Positions 35,207 through 46,279 of a stretch of 64,000 nucleotides of DNA are shown one piece after another. The notes under the pieces are model-generated. The model was given only the letters and a program-made list of their open reading frames with translations, searched no databases and was not told the DNA's origin. The stretch covers positions 558,001 to 622,000 of the forward strand of contig QNQO01000502.1 in NCBI GenBank assembly GCA_003290165.1. Direction: 5' to 3'. A program made the translations under genes and the position numbers. Every line of letters begins with the position of its first letter. Within the stretch, counting starts at the first letter, position 1. Source of the DNA: Berberis thunbergii. Taxonomy: Eukaryota > Streptophyta > Magnoliopsida > Ranunculales > Berberidaceae.

Positions 35207-35728
35207 TAGGGGTGGGCAAAAATCTCAGTCCTGACCCGTCCGACCCGGGCCGATATGGTCCCGAAATGATATTAATCGGGACCAACCGGTTTATACAATT
35301 TGTATCCCGATCCCGGACCGATTTTCACTAATTTTATCCCGGACTGTTACGGTCCGTCCCGATTACTATAGTAAGCCCAAGCCCAAATCTCTTACTACAC
35401 ATCACATTTCTTACACATCGTCCCACACCACATCACATCTCTTACACATCATCCCACACATCTCTTACACATCGTCCCACACCACATCACATCTCTTGCA
35501 CATCATCCCACATCACATCTCTTACACATCATCTCATATTTTGTTCATTTTGGATTTAAAAAAAAAAAAAAAACGGGTAGTCATGGTCTCGACCCAGACT
35601 GTCCCGGTTCCAAACAGTCCGGGTCCAACCGGGTCATCCCAAAAAAATTGGTTTTCCTGACTTGGGCTGTTATCGGTTGACTGAACCAAGACCGGGATAG
35701 GCCTCAATCCGAACCGTGCCCACCCCTA
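35207..35728. mobile_element. hAT-type MITE, 522 bp, same family as 16095-18185
   Basis: The same perfect terminal inverted repeat TAGGGGTGGGCA / TGCCCACCCCTA is flanked by an exact 8-bp duplication GATGTGCC (35199-35206, 35729-35736). Both ends carry CCGG-rich subterminal motifs. The centre is an imperfect minisatellite of CACATCTCTTACACATCATCC-like units (35390-35530; unit given approximately). The matching place in the second Tat copy, about 49718-49725, lacks the element. No coding sequence. Confidence 0.88.
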
Positions 35729-35878
35729 GATGTGCCGCTTATGATGATTGAACCTGAATCGTTGCTTGAGCTGCACGCTGCATTAATGGAACGTGCGTTG
35801 GTTCGGCAGGAAACCATCATCTATTTAGATCATCTGCAGTGCATAGTGTGATTCTTCTAATTTGTTCGCTTTCTTCAT

Positions 35879-38365
35879 GGCTCGAGAAAACCTTCTTGAT
35901 GATGCTGTTTTGGCTGAGGTCTTGAAATTTTTTGAAGATAGGTTGTTATCCGAGTTTGGTCTTGCCGAAATCTGTACAAATTTAGGGGTTCCTGAGGACC
36001 TGCCGTTGTATCTCCTAACGGGGAACAAAACACCCGTGTCACTTGTTGTCGATTTCATCTGTTTACCTTGAGGATGCTCCAAACTGGAGTGCGTTTTTCG
36101 ATACTGGACGTGGTTTGGGAATATTTGGATTTCTTAGGGATTCCTCCGGCTTAGTTGGGGCTTAATGGATATAGAATCATTCTCATGATTCTGCCCAGTG
36201 CCAAGGAGGCTGGTGTTAGCTTGACTCCGCGGGTGATCTAGTTTTTGATTTCTCCTCGGCTGAATAACAATGTTGTCTGTAAGATGAAGTCGCCGAAGTG
36301 CTTCGGTAAACTGCCTGATGATTTCAAGTTCTGACAGAAGTACTGTTTTTTGTCTCTTGTGGATTCGAAGTATTTTCGGTGCAAGGGTCGTCCGTTCGAG
36401 CGACAGTTCAGACTGCTCCGTAAGTTCAATCCCTTTCTCCCGATTTTGATATGCTTGGTAGCTAGCCGACTGCTCATTACTTGTGTTCCCTTGCAGGAAT
36501 GTTTCCTACCACTCATCTCACCTTAAAGGAGCAAAACACTGGGACGTTTCGTGTCATGCCGCAAAGGATGTCATAAGAGTTTTCAACTTCATTCGTAGTT
36601 GGTTGTGGGACAACTGACATGTTGCCCCCACTTTGTATCGTGAGTCATGCATTAAATTGGAAGATATGCCCCTTCTAGGGAGAGGAATGCTACTGGGGCC
36701 AAAGTTCATGTTCTGTCCGATGTGGAAGAGTCGTCTGAGAAGCTTGCTTCCTTCGTGAGGAAGAGGGTTCGCATTCGAGTTGGGCCATCTTTGGCACAAG
36801 CCGCTCCACTGAGAGAGAAGTGTGAGCCTGCTGAGCCTGTCGAAACGGAGACTGACTTTTTCCTCTTGGAGAAAGATTACCTGCGGTTGGCAGGAGTCAT
36901 GGATAGGTCGAACCTTATGACACGTAGGTCAAGGCTTTGAATGATCATCTAGTGCAGGTCGCAATGGCAGCTTCCGCTAGTGTTGATTCGCATGGGACCA
37001 TTGTTGTTGGAGGTTCCTGTGAAGATTCGCTTGAAGTGGTAGAACCTGATCGCCTTATTGTTGATTCACCTGAAGGTGGTCGCGGAACCGGCCGTGTCTC
37101 TTGTAGTCCGCATTGCTTACCATCTCATTCTAGGGTACAATTGGAAGTGTTGGAGGGTCCTTTGGATAATTTGTTCATTCATCTCCCTTCGGATCCCATT
37201 GAGCCGTTTTGCAATAAAGGGTCGGCTATTCTTGACAAGGAAAGACCACGGAGGAGAGTTTGAGGACGGTGGAAACCATGAAGGACGACGCTGGTGTAGT
37301 TTCCGATCAGGGAAGGCTTCACCCAAACGCATGGATAAATCTATTTGCACCTGACTTGGTAAAGATGAGCTCACAAATCTGGCATCAAGAAGTGGATGTA
37401 GAGTATGCTTTGAGGAAGCACATAAGTAGGCGCCACAACTAGTTGATGGATCATGCTATGAACCCCGAAAATGATACGTTGGAATGATGCATGAATAAGG
37501 GTATGAAGTACCTTATGCTGAGTCATGCGGTCGTTGTTGGAACGAAAGTCGAGGCGGCTCGTGAGAGAATATATACCTTGGAGCGTGTCTTCTCTCACAT
37601 GCACCTGTTGTATTCTAATGCGCTTCATGAAATTGAGAGGCTTGAGAAGCAGGTTGAGGAGAAGCTGTTGGATCAGTCAACCGTGGCCGCTGAAGCTCAA
37701 GGGGTTCATCTGGAGGACCTCGAGTGTAGTCTGACAGAGATGGTGTTCGAAAAGGACAAACTCAGCCACTCAGGTAGGAGTTGAGCTGGGTCTGCCGAGA
37801 AATTGAGGTTCCGCAGGATGCTGCGACTAAGGCGTGTTTTGAGCTGCAGTCTTTTGCTAAAGCGAGTGGTTTGAAGGAAGCTGAATGGGCTACTGAGAAG
37901 CAACAGTTGGGATCCGATGTGAAGTTCTACGCCCATGAGGTGAGAAAGGCCGAGAACCAGCTTGAACTGGGGTGGCATGAGCTTAGTGATGTGAAGAGCA
38001 GTTTGGCCACAGAACAGTCTCAGGTTGACACGCTAACTGGCAAGTTGGAGCTACTGGAGTGCGAACTTGTTGAAGCAAAGATGCAAAAGGAAGAGCTTCT
38101 TCAGGAACAAGACAAGTGTGAGTTTCGCTGGATTGTTTATGGCTGACTGGAGCTGTTGACACTGATGGAGGAGGAGCATTCGGAGTGGGATCTTGGCCAA
38201 TATAAGATGTCATATGTTGATTTTTCTGTTGCCTTTGGATCTTTGGATGAGGAAGAAAATGTGGGCTCTGATACGCAGACCGCGGCGCGTGTGGATGTTA
38301 TCCCTGCTCCACCTTCAACTGGGCTTAGTTTTTCTGTTTCTGTACTTTCCCCTGGTAGGGAGTGA
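35879..38365 (+). pseudogene. antisense ORF of Tat-like element (plant gypsy-type domain + coiled coil), broken
   Basis: It begins MARENLLDDAVLAEV and is read in several frames down to about 38365. The first part, aligned with the better-preserved copy at 49935, resembles the 'putative gypsy type transposon' domain found in extra ORFs of plant Ty3/gypsy elements. The last third is a long heptad-like, Glu/Leu/Lys-rich coiled coil (for example ELSDVKSSLATEQSQVDTL, GKLELLECELVEAK). Frameshifts and stops near 36070, 36940, 37440 and 37790 disable it. The function of such ORFs is not established. Confidence 0.55.
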
Positions 38366-38869
38366 CCTTAGTGTGATTGCACCCATTTTAGTTTTGACCG
38401 TTAATGAAAACAGTTTTATCAGTAATGTATTTGTTGTCTCTATTGTATGTTTTTTTTTCCTTTTGCCTTATTGTCATGCTTAGACTAATTGAGTCAATAG
38501 AACGCTTGACTAGTTTGTCTGCAATAGAGAGTTTGACCACTTTGTATTGTGAACGACTCGGGGTCGTTGTTGCTAGCCATGTCTGATAGTGGGCATGTTG
38601 CACATAGTTTAGCTGGGGGTTGCCCATGCTATGTCTTGTTCCCGAGGTTAGCTGCTTGAGGCTTATTCTGTTTGTCCGACCGGTAGGCCGCAATTGTTGC
38701 TAAGAGCGAGTTGCAATGGCCTAGCGCATGTGTCGTAAGCTAGAGCTGGCATCCTAAATAGTTTTTATCTGGGCAGTGATCATACGATCTCTGTATCGGC
38801 GCGAATGACCTTCGCGAATATTAGGATGTTAGTCCATTTGAGCGTGAAGACGCTGATTCGACTATATTC

Positions 38870-39590
38870 ATGTTTGGTGACCTGGCTGAAGAGCAGTGGT
38901 CTCATGGAAAGCCGTTGGGAACAGTGAGGGGCTGACCAGGTTTTCACTTTCCGAATCGTGTATGACAAACCAAAGTGGGCTACAGATTCGGGGAGTAAAA
39001 GTTTGACCAGGCTGAAGTGGAGTGGTCTCGTGGCAAGCCGTTGGGATCATTGCGGGACTAACCAGGCTCCCACATTTTGAATCGTGTATGACCAAGCAAA
39101 GTGGGCTACAGATTTGGGGAGTAAAAGTTTGACGACCAGGCTGAAAAGCAGTGGTCCCATGGCAAACCGTCGGAATCAGTTCAGGGCCAACTAGGCTCCC
39201 ACATTTTGAACCATCTACACCTTCCCTATGCAGTGGGGGACTACGGATTCGAGAGAGATTTGGCAACCAGGCTGAAGAGTAGTGGTCCCATGACAAAACA
39301 TCAAAATCAGTTTGGGACTGACTAGGCTTCCACCATCCAAATTATATACACCTGAGTGCACCAAGCTACAAATATGGGAGGGTTCGGTGGCCATGCTAAA
39401 GAACAACGGTCATGTGGCAAACCGTCAGAATCAGGTCGTGGCTGACTGGGTTCCCATCTTCTAGAGTATCTACACCCTCGCAGCGCGGGCTACAAGTCCA
39501 GGTTTAGTGATTTGGCGGTCACCCTGAAAAGCAGTGGCGAGCCATCAGAATCAGTTATGGACTGACTAGGCTCCCACATTCCATTTTTGT
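38870..39590. repeat. tandem repeat array of Tat-like copy 1, period about 126-130 bp
   Basis: About six imperfect units recur, each with phrases like CAGGCTGAAGAGCAGTGGT, GGCAAGCCGTTGGGATCA, GACTGACTAGGCTCCCAC and GGGCTACAGATTCGGGG. Minus-strand frames through it are repeats of the same text. The same family occurs at 62455-63030. Confidence 0.85.
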
Positions 39591-39613
39591 TTAAGCATGT
39601 TTTATTCGTATTA

Positions 39614-39787
39614 GTTAAACATGTGATTAGTTGTGCCTTAAACAGACAATTAATGCTAGGGTTTGGCGTCTTTGCTAAAATCAATCCATTACATTGCTAG
39701 TTAAACCTGTGATTATTTATGCCTTAAACAAACAATTAATGCTAGAGATTTGCATTTTTTGCTCAAATCAGTCCACTGCATTGCTAT
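39614..39787. repeat. 86-88 bp tandem duplication
   Basis: Two head-to-tail units, 39614-39699 and 39700-39787, start GTTAAACATGTGATTA / GTTAAACCTGTGATTA and end CATTGCTA. Confidence 0.85.
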
Positions 39788-39859
39788 GAGATAATAATTG
39801 ACATTAGTATAAATTTATGAACCTGATGGATGATTTGAAAGCTTTAGCATCTTTCTATT

Positions 39860-41530
39860 TGATTCTCAAACCCAGTTTTCAGTTGCTTTTCTGGTTTTCA
39901 TTAGTTTAGAAAAAAAATTGATTGTTGTAATCCACTTTCAAATTGGTTTAAATAAATTGAGTTTTCGATTGTGTCTTCAATCCTCGTGGATGAACCCGAA
40001 TTTGCCATTGTCTACTAGTTAGGCAACCATACACTTGTGATATAACAATCAAGTCAAATTAGCCTATTAATTTAGATCGATAAAATCTGCATCAATTGTA
40101 AAATTGATCTCCTTGGAGGCCAGAGCAGACGTGTTGTCGTTGCAACTGTCAATCAAAGTTAGCTCGTCGTTGAAGCGAGTGACTTACTACCTGAGGGTCT
40201 CACCGTGTTTCTCCTTTAGGCTGAGCAAATAGTGAGGTCCTTTCCTAATTCGTTGGCTCCCTACGAATCAGGTGATGAACTCCTTTGCCAAGACTTGAAA
40301 TAAATCAATGGATATTGGCTGAAGGCCGTGGAACCAAGTCAGTGCAGCATTATTTGGGTTGGTATGAAAAGTTTTGCATAAAATGACTTCTAAACTTTGC
40401 TTCAGCGTCATCACATGGTGGTAATGGCGTAGATGATTCGATGGGTTGGACGTTCCATCGAAGAGATCGATTTTTAAGGGGATGAACTTCTACGTCAAGG
40501 GCATGCTCATGATCTCCTCAGAGAACGAAGGGAGAAGGATGATTAGATCGTATAGGACGTCTGATTGGTCGCCCCTAGTCGAAGTGGGTTCTTGACTATG
40601 GTCATGTCTGTCCTTGAGGCGTGGTTCTCATGACCTTTTTCATCCCTCAGGTTCCTCTCCTATTCAGTTCTTCAGTCTTCGACGGAAACATTATCGCTCT
40701 CTTGGACGCACTATGGGCATCTTCTTGGGCCAAAGACCTTCTTGGATTTTCGTCATTCTCTGATGGTGGTTGTCAATCCTGGGTAAGCCTTTCGACCGTC
40801 CGCTTGAGATGATCCATATGGAGTAGGGTGTGATCTATATGGGTGTCTGCCACGACTATCTCGGTGGCTGGGCTTTGCGACTGCTCTGTTTCATCGATTA
40901 GATCAATCCAGCCTTGCGACATGGTTTCCTTAGTCGAAGTGTTATTTGGTTCGGCATTGTTATTGTTAGCTCGAGATCTGGTGCTGGTGACCATGTTTCG
41001 AGACTCTTCTCGTTCAAAATAGCTTATGTTTTTGTTTTAAGGAAAACTTGTTTTCCCACAGACGAAAGCCTAACTAATTCGTCCAAATCCGTCCCTGCCG
41101 ATTTTCAACCTGCAAAACGAATAACAGTAAACCAAGGACTACCATTGTGGTGGCCTAAGGCACTCCGATTAGATCAGGTGACTGAGCAAGGTTGCAAGTG
41201 CATACATTTATCATCTCTTTTATCACCTTATATAGCGAGTATTTCACTCCTCAACTGACGCTACCGTCGAGGGCGTGATGGAGGGAAGAAATCACACTCA
41301 GGATCTTACCCTTCCATGACTAGGTCTTTTCGCTTGGCTCTATGGGACCCAATACTTGATGGGATCATGAGTTATGTAAATGGATCTGGGCCTGTGAGAG
41401 CTAAGATATATGTGTTCGGGCCTTATTGTCTTGGGCCAAGCTCCAAGATGTGCACATTGTCGAGCTCGCATAATTTGGGCAACGACTAGGCCTGGGCCTA
41501 TTTAGGACTGCAACGAGACCTTTCCGTATT
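39860..41530 (-). pseudogene. Tat-lineage LTR/leader and gag relic (tandem-duplication unit 1)
   Basis: On the minus strand, a promoter-like region with CTATATAAGG (near 41235) is followed by a leader and a start at 40994. That frame begins MVTSTRSRANNNNAEPNN and continues as degraded Gag text. It corresponds at about base level to 42860-44590, where the Gag core is clearer. Stops interrupt the Gag part here. The plus-strand frames overlapping it are shadows. Confidence 0.65.
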
Positions 41531-41812
41531 AAGGTTGACCTATGCCACATATACGAGTGCGCTCAGAAGATAATATATTAGAAAACTACAAAAAGGTCCA
41601 ATCAACTCGTCACACAAACGCTACTAATACTATAATGGAAACAGGACAGAGGGTTGTTAACCATCATTTTACAATGCAAAACTTAAAAAAAAAAAAAAAT
41701 CGATCAATGTTTCACACAAACGCTGCTAATACTATAACAACATCTAGCCTAGTAAACATGACAGACAAACCACCCCCACCGACCACCCCACCCCTAACAC
41801 ATTTTTTTCAAC

Positions 41813-41945
41813 CGGTGATTCTAAATGGCGAGGAAACAGGCGAGGGATAGGGTGTGACTCTCCATCCCCTCAAGATGCGCACCCGTGTGAATCTCGAAGA
41901 AGAACCCCCCTCCCTCGTCTGTTTCCTCGCCGCCTAGAAGGAATC
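41813..41945. mobile_element. Mutator-like foldback MITE, 133 bp
   Basis: Inverted arms GCGAGGAAACAGGCGAGGGA and TCCCTCGTCTGTTTCCTCGC, with partly matching outer ends (GATTCTAAATG / CCTAGAAGGAATC), are flanked by an exact 9-bp duplication TTTTTCAAC (41804-41812, 41946-41954). Nine-base duplications are typical of Mutator-like elements. The paralogous place near 44965-44980 has a single TTTTTTCAAC and no insertion. Confidence 0.8.
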
Positions 41946-42235
41946 TTTTTCAACAGAGGGTTGTTAACTATCATAATAAAATGCAAAAAAAAAAAAAAAA
42001 AAAACCAATCGATCAGCACTTCACAGAAACTACACTAATACTATAACATTTAACCTAAGAAGCAGAGCAACCCCCTCCCAATTGTTAACTATCATAATAC
42101 AAAAAAAAAATCGAACAACGCGTCCCACAAACGCTACAAATGCTGTATAACATTTGGCCTGGGAAACACAACAAACCCTGAATTTTTCAACAGAGAGTTG
42201 TTAACTACATCCCAAATTCTAGACAATGAATCTAT

Positions 42236-42640
42236 TTTGGTGGAGACAGAAGAAGAAAACAGAACCCAACAATCTCACCTTCTTGAGTCCACCTCCTCAA
42301 GAAGCCTTGATTGAAATCTAAGAATGTTTTCTTCGTGATGTTCCCAATAGTTTTGAAGTATGGGTGATGAGTGATTATGGGGTGAAGGAATCTTGGAACA
42401 GACAATTCAGTGTGGCGCGACCAGAAAGCGTTATGTCGTTCCAGGACATCATGCCTTTCAGGATTTTGAAGAGTGGGGAAATTGTATTAAGGAGGAGTAA
42501 TGGAAAGGTGGCTGTTTACAATCCGAGGAACAAAAGCAACAGGGATATTACGCTTTGCGGTGGTGTAAGTTGGAATGTAGCTGTTGACTATGTGGAAAGT
42601 CTTGCCTCAATGAGGTCGTAGAGCTACAATGCACATAATT
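42236..42640 (+). pseudogene. F-box pseudogene with ~700-bp internal deletion
   Basis: It starts with the same N-terminus as the gene at 45137 (MNLFWWRQKKKTEPNN, then LSPPPQEALIEI). Directly after ATTGAAATC it jumps to the late FBA region, creating a stop at 42319-42321. The 3' part, EVWVMSDYGVKESWNRQFS to the end, is nearly identical to the intact gene. The F-box core and most of the FBA domain are gone, so it cannot encode a working protein. Confidence 0.9.
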
Positions 42641-42650
42641 GGTAAAATTG

Positions 42651-42745
42651 GAGAAAAAACTTGAGGAGCCTCTTGGTTTAACCATTAATGAAATAAAGCC
42701 AGATGGGCACTGTCTTTATCGAGCAATTGAGAATCAACTGGCAAT
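42651..42745 (+). pseudogene. fragment of the OTU gene fused behind the F-box pseudogene
   Basis: About 95 bases match OTU exon 2 around 31757-31850, encoding [20 protein letters not shown] and [11 protein letters not shown], with one 3-base insertion (an extra Glu codon). It includes the catalytic Asp/Cys motif but nothing else of the domain. The join to the F-box 3' flank falls at AAAATTGGAGAAAA, where both parents share a few bases. Confidence 0.9.
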
Positions 42746-42859
42746 AAATATTACAAATTAATAAATATTACTAACAAATAAATATTACCAATAAATAAAC
42801 AGTATTAATTACTAAGATAGTAACATTATATTGATAAGTGATTTGGCGGGTATTACAAT

Positions 42860-44590
42860 TTGATTCTCAAATCCAATTTTCAATTGTTTTTTCTGATTTC
42901 CATTAGTTTAGAAAAAAATGTCGATTGTTGTAACCCACTTTCAAATTGATTTAAATAGATTGTAATTTTTTATTGTGTCTTTAATCCTTGTGGGATCAAC
43001 CTGTATTTGTCATTGTCTACTAGTTAGGCAATCATGCACTTGCGATATAACAATCAGGTCAAATTAGCCTATTAATTTAGGTCAATAAAATCTGCATCAG
43101 TTGTAAAATTGAGTTCCTTGGAGCTCAGAAGTGAAAGCGGTAACAAATGTGTTGTCATTACAACCGTCGATCAGAGTTAACTCGTCGTTGAAGCAAGTGA
43201 CATACTACCTGAGGGTCTCACCGTGCCTCTGCTTGAGGCTAAGCAGATAGTGGAGCTCTTTCCTAATTCGCTGGCTCCCTACGAATCGGGTGATGAACGC
43301 CTTCGCCAAGACCCTGAAATAAATCAATGGATCTTGGCTGAAAGCTATGGAACCAAGTCAGTGCAGCCTTCTTTGGGTTGGTAGAAAACTTTTGGCACAA
43401 GATGGCTTCTGAACTTTTCTTCAACGACATTGCATGGTGGTAATGGCGTAGATGATCCGATGGGTTGGATGTTCCATCGTAGAACTCGAGTTTTGAGGGG
43501 ATGAACTTTTTCGGCAAGGGCGTGCTCATGATCTCCTTAGATAATGGAGCGAGAAGGACGATTAGATTGTATAGGACGATTAGATTGTATAGGACGTCTG
43601 ATTGGTCGCCCCTAGCCGAAGTGGGTTCTTGATTATGGTCATGTATGTCCTTGAGGCGTGGTTCTCATGACCTTTTTCATCCTTCAGGTTTCCCTCCTGG
43701 TCAGTTCTTCGATCATCGACGGGAATATTCTCGCTCTCTTGGACGTGTTATCAGGCATCTTCTTGGGTCATGGACCTTCTTTGATTTTCGTTTTTCTCTA
43801 ATGGTGGCTGTCGATTCTGGGTAAGCCTTTTGACCATCCGTTTGAGATGATCCATATGGAGTAGGATGTAATCTATACCGGTGTCTGCCACGGCTACCTC
43901 GGTGGTTGGCCCTTGCGACTGCTCTGCTACATCTATTAGATCGATCCAGCCTTGCGGCAGGGCTTCCTCAGTCGAAGTGTTATCTGGTTCGGCATTGTTA
44001 TTGTTAGCTCGGGATCTGGTGTTGGTGACCATGTTTCGAGACTTTGTTGGTTCAAAAGAGTTTGTGTCTTTGTTTTAAGGAAAACTTGTTATTCCACAAA
44101 CGAAAGCCAAACTAATTCATCCAAATCCGTCCCTACCGATTTTCAACTTGCAAAACGAACAATGGTGAACCAAGGACCACCATTGTGGTGACCTAAGGCA
44201 CTCTGATTGGATCAGATGACTGAGCAAGGTTGCAAGTGCGTACATTTCTCATATCTTTTGTCACCTTATATAGTGAGTATTTCACTCCTCAACTGACGCT
44301 ATCGTCAAGGGCGTGATGGAGGGAGGAGATCACACTTAGGATCTTACCCGTCCATGACTGGGTTTCTTTTGTTTGGCCCTGTATGGGACCCAATACTTGA
44401 TTGGATCATGAGCTATACAAATGGATCTTGGGCATGTGAAAGCTAAGATATCTGTTTTCGGGGCTTATTTTCCTGAGTCAAGCTCCAAGATGTGCACCAT
44501 GTCGGGCTCGAGTAATTTGGGCAATGATTAGGCCTGGACTTATTTGGGACCACGACAAGACCTTTTCGTGTTAAGGTTGACCTGACTCAT
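42860..44590 (-). pseudogene. Tat-lineage LTR/leader and gag relic (tandem-duplication unit 2)
   Basis: Minus-strand frames start at 44032 (MVTNTRSRANNNNAEPDN) and continue at 43529-43263. The latter shows the classic Gag core of plant Ty3/gypsy elements: FYDGTSNPSDHLRHYHHAM, LCQKFSTNPKKAALTWFHSF. A TATA-like TATATAAGG sits near 44270. Stops separate the two frames, and pol is absent. The whole block is a second copy of 39860-41530. Confidence 0.75.
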
Positions 44591-44798
44591 CAATAATATA
44601 TTGCAAAACTACAAAAATGTCCAATCAACTCGTCACACAAACGCTACTAATACTATAAATATAATGGACATAGGACAAACCACCACACCCCCTCCTCAAT
44701 TTTTCAATAGAGGGTTGTTAACCATCATTTTACAATGCAAAACTCTAAAATAAAATAAAAATTGATCAATGTTTCACACAAACGCTACTAATACTATA

Positions 44799-44906
44799 GA
44801 GCCCTTCTAGAAAGCAAGGGAAGGAGCGAACCCTCTCCCTCGAAATAAGCAATGTCATGCATCTCGAGGCAGTTTCACTCCATCCCCTCGCTCCCTAGAA
44901 TTTCGG
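44799..44906. mobile_element. Mutator-like MITE, 108 bp
   Basis: Ends GAGCCCTTCTAGAAAGCAAGGGA and (inverted) CCGAAATTCTAGGGAGCGAGGG, given as related outer arms of about 22 bp, are flanked by 9-bp duplications AATACTATA (44790-44798) and AATACTGTA (44907-44915). The paralogous place near 41738-41746 has a single AATACTATA. The insertion therefore postdates the tandem duplication or was never in unit 1. Confidence 0.7.
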
Positions 44907-45136
44907 AATACTGTAACATCTGGCCTAGTAAACATCACAAGCCACCCCCACCGACTACCCCACCCCAAACACATTTTTTCAACAGAGGGTTGTTAACATA
45001 ATAAAATGCCAAAAAAAAAAAAAAATCGATCAGCACTTCACAGAAATTACATTAACACTATAACATTTAGCCTAAGAAACACAGCAACCCCCTCCCAATT
45101 TTCAACCGAGGGTTGTTGACTACATACGTTTAGACA

Positions 45137-46279
45137 ATGAAGCTATTTTGGTGGAGACAGAAGAAGAAAACAGAGACCAGTAAGAAAACAGAGACCAACA
45201 ATCTCACCTTCTTGAGTCCACCTCCTCAAGAGGTCTTGATTGAAATCCTCTCATGGCTTCCAGTGAAGACTCTTTTACGCTTCAAGTGCGTATCAAAATC
45301 ATGGCTTGCTCTCATCTCTTCACCTTATTTCATCAATCTCCATCTCAGTCACTCAACCCAGAGAGACAATCTAAGTCTCCTCTTCAATTCCAATCTTGGT
45401 TTGTTCAGTCTCCCTCACCCCATTGATTTAAACTCACCCCTCAAGTTCCAACTCCCCGTTGAGCAACTCCAAATTGTTGGTTCCTGCAATGGAGTCCTCT
45501 GTTTGTGCATAGATTGCAATACCATTTTCTTCTTTAACCCATCAACTCGCTGGTTTGCCCAATTAATCGAACCCCGGACTGATTTCCCTCATGATAGTTA
45601 CTCTAAATTCCCTGTTTTGGGGTTTGGTTATAGTTCCCTTACTCAGCAGTATAAAGTTTTGAGGATTCTTTACTCTGGGCTCCAACAAGCAGAAGTCTCG
45701 ATTTATAGAATAGGCACCTGTTCATGGTGGAGAATTTTAGATGTTCATGAGAAATATATACAATTCAATTTAGGGAGTGGTCCACTGGTCAACGAATGGC
45801 TTCATTGGACTACAAGGGGATTCAAGAATGGGATTCTTTTGACCAAGAGGATTTTGGCATTTGGTTTTGAAAATGAGGAATTTGGTTATGTGCCCATGCC
45901 TGAGTTTAGTGATGAGTGTTCGAATGGGGATATGTTGGGCGTGTTAAGAGGATGTTTATGTTTTCTTCGTGATGTTCCCAATAGTTTTGAAGTATGGGTG
46001 ATGAGTGATTATGGGGTGAAGGAGTCTTGGAGCAGACAATTCAGTGTGGCGCGACCAGAAAGCGTTATGTCGTTCCAGGACATCATGCCTTTCAGGATTT
46101 TGAAGAGTGGGGAAATTGTATTAAGGAGGAGTAATGGAAAGGTGGCTGTTTATAATCCGAGGAACAAAAGCAGCAGGGATATTACGCTTTGCGGTGGTGT
46201 AAGTTGGAATGTAGCTGTTGACTATGTGGAAAGTCTTGTCTCAATAAGGTCGAAGAGCTACAATGCACATAATTGGTAA
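45137..46279 (+). CDS. F-box protein with FBA domain, intact member of local cluster
   Basis: A 380-codon single-exon gene. The basic N-terminus (MKLFWWRQKKKTETSKK) contains an 18-base tandem duplication not present in the 42236 copy. The F-box is at residues 27-70 ([20 protein letters not shown], then [15 protein letters not shown]). The FBA domain follows: IVGSCNGVLCL, FFFNPSTRWFAQL, GFGYSSLTQQYKVLRI, VSIYRIGTCSWWRI, FGFENEEFGYVPMPE, EVWVMSDYGVKESW and EIVLRRSNGKVAVYNP. It should act as an SCF substrate adaptor; target unknown. The gene is the only uninterrupted member of a group with relics at 33236 and 42236. Its promoter region lies in the 45000-45136 stretch downstream of MITE and retrotransposon DNA. 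Confidence 0.9.
   Translation: MKLFWWRQKKKTETSKKTETNNLTFLSPPPQEVLIEILSWLPVKTLLRFKCVSKSWLALISSPYFINLHLSHSTQRDNLSLLFNSNLGLFSLPHPIDLNSPLKFQLPVEQLQIVGSCNGVLCLCIDCNTIFFFNPSTRWFAQLIEPRTDFPHDSYSKFPVLGFGYSSLTQQYKVLRILYSGLQQAEVSIYRIGTCSWWRILDVHEKYIQFNLGSGPLVNEWLHWTTRGFKNGILLTKRILAFGFENEEFGYVPMPEFSDECSNGDMLGVLRGCLCFLRDVPNSFEVWVMSDYGVKESWSRQFSVARPESVMSFQDIMPFRILKSGEIVLRRSNGKVAVYNPRNKSSRDITLCGGVSWNVAVDYVESLVSIRSKSYNAHNW

Larger units (their letters stand above)
34510..39600 (-). mobile_element. Tat-lineage Ty3/gypsy element remnant, copy 1
   Basis: Read on the minus strand, the order is tandem repeats (39590-38870), an ORF on the opposite strand (35879-38365) and an LTR (35171-34510). That matches the 3' half of Tat-lineage elements, which are known to carry an antisense extra ORF and tandem repeats between pol and the 3' LTR. 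No protease, reverse transcriptase or integrase remains. A Tat-type gag fragment in the same orientation lies just to the right (39860-41530) and may or may not be from the same insertion. A second copy of this arrangement is at 49059-63030. Confidence 0.6.

Noticed and set aside
35385..35530. CRISPR-like short repeats (CACATCTCTTACACATC)
   Set aside because: Irregular minisatellite inside a plant MITE; no uniform repeats or spacers, and CRISPR arrays are not expected in a plant nuclear genome.
38868..39406. Minus-strand frames with repeated SLVSPxLIPT-like text
   Set aside because: They are translations of the Tat tandem-repeat array, not a repeat protein.
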